From Aromatoleum toluolicum (GTDB lineage: Bacteria > Pseudomonadota > Gammaproteobacteria > Burkholderiales > Rhodocyclaceae): a stretch of 64,000 bases of DNA. Every line of letters begins with the position of its first letter. Positions within the stretch are counted from its first letter, which is position 1. Below, piece by piece: positions 55,485 to 64,000 of the stretch. The notes below the pieces were generated by a model, which was not told the DNA's origin, searched no databases, and saw only the letters and a program-made list of their open reading frames with translations. A program made the position numbers and the translations under genes. The DNA is taken from NCBI RefSeq assembly GCF_012911005.2, contig NZ_WTVS01000017.1, positions 31,401 through 95,400 of the forward strand, read 5' to 3'.

Positions 55485-56615
55485 ATGAAGAAGATGAAGG
55501 TAATGTCCGTGGTGGGCACCCGCCCGGAAATCATCCGTCTGTCGCGTGTGATGGCCAAGCTCGATGAGCACTGCGAGCACGTGCTGGTCCATACCGGGCA
55601 GAACTACGATTACGAGCTCAACGAGATTTTTTTTCAGGATCTCGGGATCCGCAAACCGGATCACTTCCTGAATGCTGCGGGCGCCAGCGGTGCGGAGACC
55701 ATCGGCAAGGTGATCATCGCAGTCGATAAGGTTCTCGCCGACGAACAGCCCGAGGCGGTGCTGGTCCTGGGAGACACCAATAGCTGCATGGCGGTGATCC
55801 CCGCGAAGCGTCGTAAGATACCGACCTTCCACATGGAGGCCGGCAACCGCTGTTTTGACATGCGGGTGCCCGAGGAAATCAACCGACGCATTGTCGACCA
55901 CACGGCCGATATCAATCTGACCTATAGCACGATCGCTCGTGACTACCTGCTGCGCGAGGGCTTGCCGCCCGACATGATCATCAAGACCGGCAGCCCGATG
56001 TTCGAGGTCCTCAATCACTACCGCGAAGGGATTGAAGCCTCGGATGTGCTGAAGCGTCTCGACTTGCGGGCGGGCGAGTTCTTCGTTGTGAGCGCGCACC
56101 GCGAGGAAAATGTCGATTCCGAGAAGAATTTTCTGCGGCTCGTGGCCGTTCTTAATGGCGTGGCCGAATCGTATGGATATCCTGTCATCGTCTCGACACA
56201 TCCGCGCACGCAAAAGCGTGTCGATGCCATGGGGGTCAAATTCCATCCCAACGTGCGTCTCCTGAAACCCTTGGGGTTCAAGGATTACAACAAGTTGCAG
56301 CTTACCGCCAAGGCGGTGCTGTCCGACAGCGGGACGATCAGCGAGGAATCATCTATTCTGAATTTCCCCGCGCTGAATATTCGCGAGGCGCATGAGCGGC
56401 CGGAAGGGATGGAGGAGGCCGCAGTGATGATGGTCGGTCTGGATACCGATCGGGTGATGCAAGCACTGCAGCTGCTGGAGTCGCAAGCTCGTGGTGATGA
56501 ACGCAACCTGCGTCTGGTGGCTGACTACAGCATGCCGAATGTCTCGGACAAAGTAGTTCGAATCGTTCACAGCTACGCGGATTACGTTAGCCGCGTAACG
56601 TGGAAGCAGTATTGA
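55485..56615 (+). CDS. wecB: WecB/CapG-type UDP-HexNAc 2-epimerase (non-hydrolysing)
   Basis: 376 residues from MKKMKVMSVVGTRPEIIRLS. Conserved blocks are HTGQNYDYELNEIFFQDLGI, VLGDTNSCMAVIPAKRRKIPTFHMEAGNRCFD, PEEINRRIVDHTADINLTYS, VVSAHREENVD and VLSDSGTISEESSILNFPALNIR. Alone the family makes UDP-ManNAc. After capE-capF the expected reaction is the final C2 epimerisation to UDP-L-FucNAc. It is 20 bases after capF. Confidence 0.93.
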   Translation: MKKMKVMSVVGTRPEIIRLSRVMAKLDEHCEHVLVHTGQNYDYELNEIFFQDLGIRKPDHFLNAAGASGAETIGKVIIAVDKVLADEQPEAVLVLGDTNSCMAVIPAKRRKIPTFHMEAGNRCFDMRVPEEINRRIVDHTADINLTYSTIARDYLLREGLPPDMIIKTGSPMFEVLNHYREGIEASDVLKRLDLRAGEFFVVSAHREENVDSEKNFLRLVAVLNGVAESYGYPVIVSTHPRTQKRVDAMGVKFHPNVRLLKPLGFKDYNKLQLTAKAVLSDSGTISEESSILNFPALNIREAHERPEGMEEAAVMMVGLDTDRVMQALQLLESQARGDERNLRLVADYSMPNVSDKVVRIVHSYADYVSRVTWKQY

Positions 56616-56620
56616 GCGGC

Positions 56621-57853
56621 ATGCCGACCCGGATATTATTGCTCACGCAGTGGTTTGATCCTGAGCCGACTTTCAAGGGGCTGGTGTTCGCACGCGAGTT
56701 GGTGAAGCGTGGGTTCGAGGTCGAGGTTGTCACGGGGTTTCCGAATTACCCAGGTGGCAAGCTCTACCCGGGATATAAGCTGTCGGTACTGCAGCGAGAG
56801 GAAATCGACGGCGTCAAGGTGGTGCGGGTGCCCTTGTACCCCAGTCATGACACTGGCGCGGTGGGCCGTGTGCTGAACTATGTCAGTTTCGCGGCGAGCT
56901 CATTGTTCTACGGGCTTTTTGGAGCCCCGCGCCCCGACGTGATCTACGCGTACCATCCGCCGCTGACCGTGGGTATCTGTGCGGCATTGATCCGGCTTTT
57001 TCGGCGCGTACCTGTTGTTTATGACATTCAGGATATGTGGCCAGACACGCTGCGGGCGACTGGCATGTTCTCGAACGAGAGAGCATTGAAGATGGTTTCG
57101 GCCGTCTGCGACTGGGTCTATGGTCATGTCGATCAGTTGGTGGTGCTATCGCCCGGTTTCAAGCGCCTATTGATTGAGCGAGGTGTGCCAGAGACGAAGA
57201 TCGAAGTTGTCTATAACTGGTGCGCGGAGGACAGTTTGGCGTCGGCGGCGGGAGGGGCGCCGTCCTCGTTCCCCGGTCCGGATAGGTTCCGCATTCTCTT
57301 TGCCGGGAACATGGGTAAGGCGCAAGCGCTCGATTCTGTCCTGCAGGCGGCCAAGCTGCTGCAGGATCGGGCGCCTGCCTTGTGTTTCGTTCTTGTCGGA
57401 GGAGGCGTCGAGCTTCCGCGGCTGAAGCAACTCTCCGCAGAGATGGCCTTGAACAACGTGGTCTTTCTGCCGCAGGTTCCGATGAGTGAAGTTGGTAGCT
57501 TGTTGTCTGCTGCGGATGCCCTCCTCGTTCATCTCAAGAGGGATCCGCTATTCACAATCACCATCCCGTCGAAGACGCAGGCCTACATGGCAGTCGGTAA
57601 GCCCATCCTGATGGCCGTCGACGGCGATGCGGCCAAGCTGGTGAAGGACAGCGATTGCGGAAGGGTTGCCGCGTCCGAGGATGCTGCATCCATCGCCGAC
57701 GCCGCCTTGGCGTTGATGAACAGCAGTGCGGTCGAGCGCGAGAGGATGGCAGCCAATAGTCATCGGTTTTATCGCGAGGAGCTATCCTTGTCGAAGGGAG
57801 CGACTCGTTTTTCCGAAATCTTCGCCCGTCTTGCGTGTGAAGGGGGTAGGTAG
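56621..57853 (+). CDS. WbuB-like glycosyltransferase (predicted L-FucNAc transferase)
   Basis: 410 residues from MPTRILLLTQWFDPEPTFKGL; a GTG at 56600 inside wecB is an alternative start. GT4 features are FPNYPGGKLYPGYKLS, YHPPLTVGICAALI, VVYDIQDMWPDTLRATGM, RFRILFAGNMGKAQALDSVL and TIPSKTQAYMAVGKPILMAVDG. This is the pattern of WbuB/Cap5L-like transferases that use UDP-L-FucNAc, fitting the three genes just upstream. It would add FucNAc as second sugar of the repeat unit. One base overlap with the next gene. Confidence 0.88.
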   Translation: MPTRILLLTQWFDPEPTFKGLVFARELVKRGFEVEVVTGFPNYPGGKLYPGYKLSVLQREEIDGVKVVRVPLYPSHDTGAVGRVLNYVSFAASSLFYGLFGAPRPDVIYAYHPPLTVGICAALIRLFRRVPVVYDIQDMWPDTLRATGMFSNERALKMVSAVCDWVYGHVDQLVVLSPGFKRLLIERGVPETKIEVVYNWCAEDSLASAAGGAPSSFPGPDRFRILFAGNMGKAQALDSVLQAAKLLQDRAPALCFVLVGGGVELPRLKQLSAEMALNNVVFLPQVPMSEVGSLLSAADALLVHLKRDPLFTITIPSKTQAYMAVGKPILMAVDGDAAKLVKDSDCGRVAASEDAASIADAALALMNSSAVERERMAANSHRFYREELSLSKGATRFSEIFARLACEGGR

Positions 57854-58458
57854 TGCTCAAGCGCGCATTTGACATCGCCGCAGCTGGCATGGCGCTCCTG
57901 TTGCTTTCACCCGTTCTTGCGTATGTCGCGTGGCAGGTTCGTCGCAAGATGGGGGCGCCGGTGCTCTTTCGTCAGATCCGTCCGGGACTTGGTGGTGTGC
58001 CGTTCGAGATGGTTAAGTTCCGGACCATGCGTGATGCCGTCGACAAGGCGGGCTGCCCGTTGCCCGACGCGGACCGGCTGACCCCGTTCGGCAACTTCTT
58101 GCGTGCGAGCAGCCTTGACGAGTTGCCGGAGCTCTGGAACGTGTTCAAGGGCGACATGAGCCTCGTTGGGCCCAGGCCTCTGCTGATGGAATACCTTCCG
58201 CTATATTCGGCAGAGCAGGCGCGGCGCCACGAGGTGCGCCCGGGGGTGACAGGATGGGCACAGATCAATGGTCGCAATTCCGTCAGTTGGGATGAGAAGT
58301 TCAAACTGGACGTGTGGTACGTCAATCACCAGTCATTCTGGCTGGATCTGAAAATACTGCTATTGACTGTCAAGAAAGTGTTGATTCGGGACGGCATCAG
58401 TGCCCAAGGCGAGGCGACCATGCCGCGCTTCACCGGCTCGTCAGGAGGCGTGAAATGA
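57853..58458 (+). CDS. PglC-like undecaprenyl-phosphate sugar-1-phosphate transferase
   Basis: 201 residues from a GTG overlapping the previous stop. A single N-terminal re-entrant membrane helix (LKRAFDIAAAGMALLLLSPVLAYVAW) leads to the small monotopic PGT core: VLFRQIRPGL, FEMVKFRTM, the catalytic Asp-Glu in SSLDELPELWNVFKGDMSLVGPRPLLMEYLPLY, and VRPGVTGWAQINGRN. It loads the first sugar phosphate on undecaprenyl phosphate. The acetyltransferase and aminotransferase that follow point to diacetylbacillosamine as donor, as for PglC. Confidence 0.93.
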   Translation: MLKRAFDIAAAGMALLLLSPVLAYVAWQVRRKMGAPVLFRQIRPGLGGVPFEMVKFRTMRDAVDKAGCPLPDADRLTPFGNFLRASSLDELPELWNVFKGDMSLVGPRPLLMEYLPLYSAEQARRHEVRPGVTGWAQINGRNSVSWDEKFKLDVWYVNHQSFWLDLKILLLTVKKVLIRDGISAQGEATMPRFTGSSGGVK

Positions 58459-59114
58459 TGCAGCCTCTGTTCGGCGTGTATGGCGCGAGCGGCTGTGGAC
58501 GCGGCGTCATGCCATTGGCGCGAATGCAACTGCAGAAGCTGGGCATTTCGGCCGACAGCCTGGTGTTCATTGATGACAATCCCGAAGCGGTCAATGTCAA
58601 TGGACATCCCATATTGAGCTACAGAAGCTTCCTCGAGCGTAAAGCGACCGAGCGGTACGCGGTTCTCGCGATCGCCAATAGCAAGGTGCGAGAGCAACTC
58701 GCTTCGCGTTGTGCCAACGACGGCGTGCGCCCGTGGACGATTGCCGCCTCCAATGTCGTGACGATGGATGATGTCAACCTGGGCGCTGGAGCAATTCTGA
58801 GCCCATTTGTAACACTCACTTCGAATATTCACATTGGCCAACATTTTCATGCCAATCTTTACAGCTACGTCGAGCATGACTGCGTAATCGGCGACTACGT
58901 AACGTTTGCTCCCGGGGTGAAGTGCAATGGCAACGTCGTGATCGAGGATCATGCCTACATAGGTGCGGGTGCCGTGATAAGGCAGGGCCGCCCGGGGCGA
59001 CCGCTGGTGATCGGGTGCGGTGCGGTGATCGGAATGGGCGCCGTGGTAACGAGAGATGTACCGCCTGGCGTCACTGTGGCCGGAAACCCGGCCAAACCGT
59101 TAGTAAGAGGTTGA
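58455..59114 (+). CDS. PglD-like sugar O/N-acetyltransferase (left-handed beta helix)
   Basis: 219 residues from MMQPLFGVYGASGCGRGVMPL, with AGGAGG ten bases upstream. The N-terminal Rossmann-like sugar-binding domain (FGVYGASGCGRG, LVFIDDNPEAVNVNGHPILSY) is followed by hexapeptide repeats (GAGAILSPFVTLTSNIHIGQHFHANLYSYVEHDCVIGDYVTFAPG in several coils) with the catalytic-type His in YVEHD. It closely fits PglD/NeuD, which acetylates UDP-4-amino sugar to UDP-diNAcBac. Overlaps the PglC-like gene by four bases. Confidence 0.9.
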   Translation: MMQPLFGVYGASGCGRGVMPLARMQLQKLGISADSLVFIDDNPEAVNVNGHPILSYRSFLERKATERYAVLAIANSKVREQLASRCANDGVRPWTIAASNVVTMDDVNLGAGAILSPFVTLTSNIHIGQHFHANLYSYVEHDCVIGDYVTFAPGVKCNGNVVIEDHAYIGAGAVIRQGRPGRPLVIGCGAVIGMGAVVTRDVPPGVTVAGNPAKPLVRG

Positions 59115-59116
59115 AT

Positions 59117-60292
59117 GTGCTGAATACCCCTTTTTCCCCTTGGCCGAGCTTCAGCGCCGAAGAAGCCGACGCTGCTCGCAATGTCATCCTGTCGAACAAG
59201 GTTAATTACTGGACCGGACAGGAGTGCCGGGCGTTCGAGAAGGAGTTTGCCGCGTGGGCTGGCGTTGAGTATGCAATCGCCCTTGCCAATGGGACGGTGG
59301 CCTTGGATGTTGCGCTGAAGGCCCTGGGCGTTGGTCCTGGTGACGAGGTTGTCGTCACGCCGCGCACATTTCTTGCGTCGGTTTCGGCGATCGTCAACGC
59401 GGGGGCTGTCCCCATATTTGCCGATGTCGACCGCGACTCGCAGAACATTAACGCCGAGACGATCCGCCCTGTCCTGACGCCGCGCACCAAGGCGATTATC
59501 TGTGTCCATCTGGCCGGTTGGCCGTGCGACATGGACCCAATCATGGCCTTGGCGAAAGAGAAGGGCCTGTTCGTGATCGAAGACTGCGCCCAGGCGCACG
59601 GAGCCACGTATAAGGGGCGTCCGGTGGGATCGATCGGGCATGTCGGTGCGTGGTCCTTCTGTCAGGACAAAGTCATGACGACCGGAGGGGAGGGCGGAAT
59701 GGTCACCACCAACGATCGCGAACTCTGGTCAAGGATGTGGTCGTTCAAGGACCATGGCAAATCCTGGGAGGCGGTGTACGAGCGCGATCACCCTCCCGGT
59801 TTCCGTTGGCTGCACGAAAGCTTCGGTACTAACTGGCGCATGCTGGAGACGCAAGCGGCGATCGGCCGCATCCAGTTGCGGCGGATGCCCGACTGGCACG
59901 CACAGCGGCTGGAAAACGCCGAAGCGCTATGGTCGTGTGCGCGCCGATTGAGGGGCCTGCGTGTGCCCGAAATTCCTGAGGGCGTCGAGCATGCCGCCTA
60001 TAAGTGCTACGTGTTCGTAGAGCCGGAGCACCTCAAACCCGACTGGAGCCGTGACCGCATTCTTGGCGAGATTAATGCGCTCGGAATCCCGTGTTATTCG
60101 GGTTCTTGCTCCGAGGTCTACCTGGAGAAGGCATTTGAGGGCACTGGTTGGCGCCCGGAACCGCGCCTGCCCAAAGCTCGGGAATTGGGAGATACGAGCC
60201 TGATGTTCCTCGTCCATCCCACGTTGACACCGGACGAAATTGGAAAGACCTGTGACGTGCTGACCGAGATCATGGAAATGGCTGCGGCGTAG
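59117..60292 (+). CDS. DegT/DnrJ/EryC1 family sugar aminotransferase (PglE-like)
   Basis: 391 residues; the GTG at 59117 is two bases after the previous stop, with AGAGG before it. PLP-dependent fold with ALANGTVALDVALKALGVGPGDEVVVTPRTFLAS, VIEDCAQAHGATYKGRPVGSIGHVGAWSFCQDKVMTTGGEGGMV (Schiff-base Lys in CQDK). It transfers an amino group to the 4-keto sugar made by the PglF-like dehydratase. It is a class often seen in bacillosamine or perosamine routes; context favours UDP-bacillosamine. Confidence 0.9.
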   Translation: MLNTPFSPWPSFSAEEADAARNVILSNKVNYWTGQECRAFEKEFAAWAGVEYAIALANGTVALDVALKALGVGPGDEVVVTPRTFLASVSAIVNAGAVPIFADVDRDSQNINAETIRPVLTPRTKAIICVHLAGWPCDMDPIMALAKEKGLFVIEDCAQAHGATYKGRPVGSIGHVGAWSFCQDKVMTTGGEGGMVTTNDRELWSRMWSFKDHGKSWEAVYERDHPPGFRWLHESFGTNWRMLETQAAIGRIQLRRMPDWHAQRLENAEALWSCARRLRGLRVPEIPEGVEHAAYKCYVFVEPEHLKPDWSRDRILGEINALGIPCYSGSCSEVYLEKAFEGTGWRPEPRLPKARELGDTSLMFLVHPTLTPDEIGKTCDVLTEIMEMAAA

Positions 60293-60345
60293 CGGTTTGA
60301 GTTCTCGTGGTCCCGGGAGTTGGAGGCCACGAAGAGGAGCAACAG

Positions 60346-62238
60346 ATGAAAAATACAATACGGTCCGTGCTGATCTTCCTGTTTGACCTGCTGGCTGTCG
60401 TCGTAGCTTGGCTGGGGGGCTTCCTGATTCGGTTCAACTTCGAGTGGCCCGAGGGATATGAGCAGCAATGGCTCTTGGGGCTCGGGGTGTTGTTGGTGAC
60501 GCAGGCTGTGGCCTGTCGTTGGGCTGGTTTGTACCGCGGGATGTGGGTATTTGCGAGCCTTCCTGATTTGAAGCGTGTGCTCAAGGCCGTGGGGATCTCA
60601 GTTGCTGCCTTGGTTGCTTTGGTAGCGCTAGATCGCGGAAATCCATTGATACCGCGGTCCTTGATTCTGGTCTACCCGATATTGTTGCTTGTATTGATGG
60701 GCGGTGGCCGCGCGGCGTGGCGGATGTGGAAGGAGCATCATCTATATGGCGGTTTGATCGCCCAGGGCAAACCGGTTGTAGTGGTTGGTGCCGGATCGGG
60801 CGGCTTGATGCTCGTGCGTGCGCTTGAGCGCAGCCCCGACTGGCGTGTCGTAGCACTAGTCGATGATGATCGCTCGAAGTGGGGGCTGGAACTCTGCGGT
60901 CATCCCGTTGCGGGGGGCGTCGAGGATATCGCGAACGTACTCGCGGATCATCGGGCCAAGCATGTAATTCTGGCGATGCCGTCAGCGGCCAGTGACGTGT
61001 TGCGTCGTGCAACAGATCTCGCGGTTCGTGCGGGCGCCCATGTGTTTACTGTGCCGGGTCTCGAAGACCTGATGAACGGGCGGGTCGCGATCAATTCGAT
61101 GAGGCCGGTGGCAATCGAGGACTTACTCGGACGCGCACCGGTGCGTATCGATTCGGCGCACGTCCAGGCGATGCTCGCCGCCAAGACGGTGATGGTGACC
61201 GGGGCGGGAGGATCGATCGGCAGTGAGCTGTGTCGGCAGCTGGCGCGCTTTGCACCACAGAGGCTGGTGCTTTTTGAGGCGAGCGAGTTTGCGCTCTACA
61301 CGATCGAGCAGTGGTTTTCACTCCATCGGCCCGAGATTGAAATCGTCTGTCTAGCGGGGGACGTCAAGGATTCCGCGCGACTGGCCGAGGTATTTACGGC
61401 CTGGCGACCGCACGCAGTCTTTCACGCAGCGGCCTATAAGCACGTTCCCCTCATGGAAGTGCGCAATGCATGGCAGGCCGTTCGAAACAATGTGCTGGGG
61501 ACGCTGCGCGTTGCCGAGCACGCGCAGCGATATGGTGCCGAGCGCTTTGTGCTGATTTCAACGGACAAGGCAGTGAATCCGACGAACGTGATGGGTGCGA
61601 CCAAGCGTCTCGCGGAAATGGCATGTGAGGCGCTGCATTCGCGTGGCGGTTCAACGCAGATTGAAATGGTTCGCTTTGGAAATGTGCTCGGTAGCACAGG
61701 CAGCGTTATTCCGAAATTCCAGGAGCAGATTGCGCGTGGTGGGCCGGTGACGGTGACGCACCCCGACATCAACCGCTACTTCATGTCGATACCCGAGGCG
61801 GCGCAACTTGTGTTGCAAGCGGCGGCGATGGGGCAGGGCGGTGAGGTGTTTGTGCTCGACATGGGCGAGCCGGTGAAGATCGCCGACCTGGCGCGCAACA
61901 TGATCCGGTTGTCTGGGTATACGGAAGACGACATCCGCATCGAGTTCACCGGATTGCGGCCGGGCGAGAAGCTTTATGAGGAGCTGCTCGCGGATTCCGA
62001 AGTGACGCGCGAAACGCCCCATCCGAAGCTGCGTATTGCTCGTTCGCGGCCGGTGGCGACGGGTTTTCTCGCAGAGCTGAATGCGTGGCTTGCGCAGGCA
62101 GGTCCCGTGAGTGACGACGAGGTTCGCCGCGGCCTGCTGCGTTGGGTGCCGGAATACGTCCCGATGAGCGGTCGTCCTGCCTTGCGTGTTGTCGAGCCGG
62201 GCGATCGGAGCGTTGTGCGTGTGGGTGGTGCCGCGTGA
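60346..62238 (+). CDS. PglF/WbpM-like membrane-bound UDP-GlcNAc 4,6-dehydratase
   Basis: 630 residues from MKNTIRSVLIFLFDLL, with GAGGAG upstream. Four N-terminal membrane helices (about 5-120) precede a CoA-binding-like domain (VVVVGAGSGGLMLVRALERSP) and the SDR catalytic domain (MVTGAGGSIGSELCRQLARF, FHAAAYKHVPLME, ISTDKAVNPTNVMGATKRLAEM, FGNVLGSTGSVIPKF, FTGLRPGEKLYEELL). This long form retains C5 configuration and gives UDP-4-keto-6-deoxy-D-GlcNAc, the precursor of bacillosamine. It differs from the short CapE-like enzyme in the same locus, which inverts C5. Confidence 0.93.
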   Translation: MKNTIRSVLIFLFDLLAVVVAWLGGFLIRFNFEWPEGYEQQWLLGLGVLLVTQAVACRWAGLYRGMWVFASLPDLKRVLKAVGISVAALVALVALDRGNPLIPRSLILVYPILLLVLMGGGRAAWRMWKEHHLYGGLIAQGKPVVVVGAGSGGLMLVRALERSPDWRVVALVDDDRSKWGLELCGHPVAGGVEDIANVLADHRAKHVILAMPSAASDVLRRATDLAVRAGAHVFTVPGLEDLMNGRVAINSMRPVAIEDLLGRAPVRIDSAHVQAMLAAKTVMVTGAGGSIGSELCRQLARFAPQRLVLFEASEFALYTIEQWFSLHRPEIEIVCLAGDVKDSARLAEVFTAWRPHAVFHAAAYKHVPLMEVRNAWQAVRNNVLGTLRVAEHAQRYGAERFVLISTDKAVNPTNVMGATKRLAEMACEALHSRGGSTQIEMVRFGNVLGSTGSVIPKFQEQIARGGPVTVTHPDINRYFMSIPEAAQLVLQAAAMGQGGEVFVLDMGEPVKIADLARNMIRLSGYTEDDIRIEFTGLRPGEKLYEELLADSEVTRETPHPKLRIARSRPVATGFLAELNAWLAQAGPVSDDEVRRGLLRWVPEYVPMSGRPALRVVEPGDRSVVRVGGAA

Positions 62239-62270
62239 CTAAGCGGTTCGGGTCGTAGCCGAATAGTTGT

Positions 62271-62379
62271 GGGAGCGGCTTCAGCCGCGAATGGGGCGTG
62301 CAGCGTGCGATGCCGCCCATTCGCGGCTGAAGCCGCTCCCGCAGGTGAATCGGCGTTGATTCGCGACTGAAGCAGCTCC
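62271..62379. repeat. REP-like long palindrome after the polysaccharide locus
   Basis: A perfect 25-bp inverted repeat (62271-62295 and 62316-62340; the arm begins GGGAGCGGCTTCAGCCGCGA) encloses 20 bases. A worn third copy of one arm follows at 62358-62379 (ATTCGCGACTGAAGCAGCTC). Words are shared with the hairpins at 5775-5843. It may also stop transcription from the locus before apaH. Confidence 0.85.
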
Positions 62380-62427
62380 GACGCGATAGAATTTCGCGAC
62401 GGACTTCTTGTAGCGCACCCGATTTTC

Positions 62428-63225
62428 ATGGCCAGTTTCGCGGTAGGTGACATCCAGGGTTGTTATTCAGTGCTCCAGCGCCTGCTGGAGCGGATCGCTT
62501 TCGACCCGAAGGCGGATCGCCTGTGGGTCGTCGGAGACATGGTCAATCGCGGCCCCGAGTCGGTGCAGACGCTGCGCTTCCTTTCCGGTCTGGGGGAGGC
62601 GGCGACGATCGTGCTGGGGAACCACGATCTTTACCTCCTGATGGTCGCGGCAGGGCACAAGCGACTGGACGACGACGACACCCTGTTCCAGGTGCTGGAA
62701 GCACCGGATCGTGATGAGCTGCTGGCGTGGGTTGCGAGCCGGCCGCTGATGCACGTCGAGGGCGATTTCGCGATGGTGCATGCGGGGTTGCTGCCTCAGT
62801 GGAGCGTGGCTCGTGCGGCGGAACTGGCGGCGGATGTGAGTGCCGCTCTGGTTGGCCCGGGTGCGAAGGAATTGCTCAAGAATCTGGGAGGTAACGAGCC
62901 GGATGCTTGGTCGGAGAACCTGACCGAATTGGAGCGCCTCCGGGTCGTCGTCAATGCGCTGACGCGCATGCGCTTCTGCAGCGCTGACGGGCGCATGGCG
63001 CTGCAGGCGAAGGGTTCGCCGATGCGCGCGCCGGCCGGCACGACGCCGTGGTTTACGGCGCCCGGGCGCCTGAGCACGACCCACACGATCGTCTGCGGCC
63101 ATTGGTCGGCGCTGGGCTTCTACCGGGCGCCGGGCCTCATTGCGCTCGATTCCGGCTGCGTGTGGGGCGGCAAGCTGACGGCGGTGCGCCTCGAGGACGG
63201 CGCCGTGTTCCAGGTTCAGGCTTAG
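62428..63225 (+). CDS. apaH: ApaH, symmetrical bis(5'-nucleosyl)-tetraphosphatase
   Basis: 265 residues. Metallophosphoesterase motifs are complete: GDIQGCY (D-x-H/Q...), GDMVNRGPESVQTLRFL, LGNHDLYLL, HAGLLPQW and CGHWSALGFYRAPGLIALDSGCVWGG. It hydrolyses Ap4A to two ADP in the cytosol. The DxH of the first motif is DIQ, as is usual in ApaH. Length is normal. Its stop overlaps the convergent acyltransferase stop by four bases. Confidence 0.95.
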   Translation: MASFAVGDIQGCYSVLQRLLERIAFDPKADRLWVVGDMVNRGPESVQTLRFLSGLGEAATIVLGNHDLYLLMVAAGHKRLDDDDTLFQVLEAPDRDELLAWVASRPLMHVEGDFAMVHAGLLPQWSVARAAELAADVSAALVGPGAKELLKNLGGNEPDAWSENLTELERLRVVVNALTRMRFCSADGRMALQAKGSPMRAPAGTTPWFTAPGRLSTTHTIVCGHWSALGFYRAPGLIALDSGCVWGGKLTAVRLEDGAVFQVQA

Positions 63226-64000
63226 GCGACCTTCTTTCTCGCGTCCTCGTCGCCGGGGCTGTGCGCAGTCACATCCCCGACGCTTGGCAATCGCGCGACG
63301 ATTGCCGCATGGGACATCGCAGCCACGTGACGGCGGTGGACGCCTTGGGTGGCTATCGGTGCTGCGGCGTCGATGCGTGCGATGAGGTGCGGTTCGGCGA
63401 CGATGTTGCGGAGGCATTGTCCGAGGGTGATGTCCCCGTCGTAGGCGGCGGCGCGGTTGGGCTGACCGCCGGCGCCTGCGTAGGTGAGCGCAAGCGGCTG
63501 GATCGGATGGCCGCATTCGATCGCCGGCTGCAGCAGTGCGGCGTGGAAATGCAGGACGTGGCTGCCGTCGGTGGTGGTGCCTTCAGGGAAGACCGCGACA
63601 TTGCGTCCGCCATCGAGCAGGGTGGCGATTTCCGCGTTGATGATTTTCGCGTGACCGCGGCTCCCGCGGCGCAGGAAGACGGTTTCGTTCCTGGTTGCAA
63701 GCCAGCCGATCAGCGGCCAGCCGCGCACTTCCGCCTTGGACACGAAGGCCGATGGCGCGAGGGCGTTGATGACGAAAATGTCGAGCCACGAGATGTGGTT
63801 GGCGACGAGCATGCAGCCGGGCTGGATGGCTTGTCCCGCTACCCGCAGTTCGATGCCGAGGATGGCGAGCAGTCTCTGCGACCAGCGGCGACGCAGGCTG
63901 AGGCGCGTCGCATCACGGCTTAGCGGATAGATGGTGAGAACCGTGAGCAACCCTTGCGCCAGGTGCAGTGCGAGGCGCAGGTAACGCCACGCGCGCAGCC
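63222..64000 (-). CDS. PlsC-type 1-acyl-sn-glycerol-3-phosphate acyltransferase (N-terminus outside window)
   Basis: The frame remains open to base 64000, reading LRAWRYLRLALHLAQGLLTVLTIYPL at the visible start, so the beginning is missing. About 259 residues are present. The LPLAT motifs are clear: block I NHISWLD (HX4D), block II VFLRRGSRGHAKIINAEI, and block III VFPEGTTTDGSHVLHFHAALL. It acylates lysophosphatidate or a related lysolipid at the inner membrane. Convergent with apaH. Confidence 0.92.
   Translation of the reverse strand, partial: LRAWRYLRLALHLAQGLLTVLTIYPLSRDATRLSLRRRWSQRLLAILGIELRVAGQAIQPGCMLVANHISWLDIFVINALAPSAFVSKAEVRGWPLIGWLATRNETVFLRRGSRGHAKIINAEIATLLDGGRNVAVFPEGTTTDGSHVLHFHAALLQPAIECGHPIQPLALTYAGAGGQPNRAAAYDGDITLGQCLRNIVAEPHLIARIDAAAPIATQGVHRRHVAAMSHAAIVARLPSVGDVTAHSPGDEDARKKVA

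Noticed and set aside
56600..56620. GTG at 56600 as the start of the WbuB-like transferase
   Set aside because: It lies within the wecB end and adds seven residues not typical of the family; MPTRILLLTQ at 56621 is the better start, though this is not certain.

Overview
The window is chromosomal DNA of a GC-rich betaproteobacterium, most probably Rhodocyclales (Azoarcus / Aromatoleum / Thauera group). This rests on overall base composition, densely packed ATGA-overlapping genes, and neighbourhoods familiar from that group: a Pil-Chp pilus chemotaxis cluster beside thi and hem genes; pcm-rhodanese-tolC close to waaA; a PQQ alcohol dehydrogenase beside an acetoin dehydrogenase. The genus is inferred from gene content only. 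No rRNA, tRNA or CRISPR array was seen.

Layout. 1-2.4 kb: pilG-pilH-pilI-pilJ (minus strand, pilJ cut by the window edge). 2.8-5.8 kb: a ThiD-like protein with an acidic insertion, thiE and hemL. 5.8-15.2 kb: minus-strand housekeeping genes (mgtE, mtgA, aroE, TonB-like, RNB ribonuclease, rarD, methyltransferase, yqiA, uppP), many translationally coupled. 15.2-20.8 kb: YkgJ-like and DUF2478 proteins, a 48-residue exported peptide, a TsdA-like dihaem cytochrome, thiC under a TPP riboswitch, and canonical thiD.

21-32.2 kb is the metabolic centrepiece. A sigma-54 enhancer-binding regulator of the AcoR type sits between two sets of genes. One encodes an outer-membrane channel, a periplasmic quinoprotein dehydrogenase and a small c-type cytochrome. 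The other is acoA-acoB-acoC followed by lipA-thiS-thiG. Both sets have a -24/-12 promoter exactly 76 bases from the -12 C to the first start codon, and both carry GAGAC/GTCTC operator-like repeats. This suggests one regulon that oxidises an alcohol (perhaps 2,3-butanediol) in the periplasm, cleaves acetoin in the cytosol, and supplies lipoate and thiazole cofactors.

32.2-42 kb: a TMEM165/GDT1 family Mn exporter under a yybP-ykoY riboswitch, a carbonic-anhydrase-like protein that has lost key active-site residues, a TetR-MFP-RND efflux operon, pcm, a rhodanese and a TolC protein. 42-45.8 kb: decayed, nested insertion sequences (IS3, IS5 and ISAs1 types) around an AT-rich acyltransferase gene.

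45.8-62.3 kb is a surface-polysaccharide locus. waaA and a UDP-glucuronate-epimerase-like gene are followed by AT-rich wzx, wzy-like and glycosyltransferase genes that look horizontally acquired. Next come capE-capF-wecB (UDP-L-FucNAc synthesis), a WbuB-like transferase, and a PglC/PglD/PglE/PglF-like set predicted to make and load diacetylbacillosamine. apaH and a PlsC-type acyltransferase close the window.
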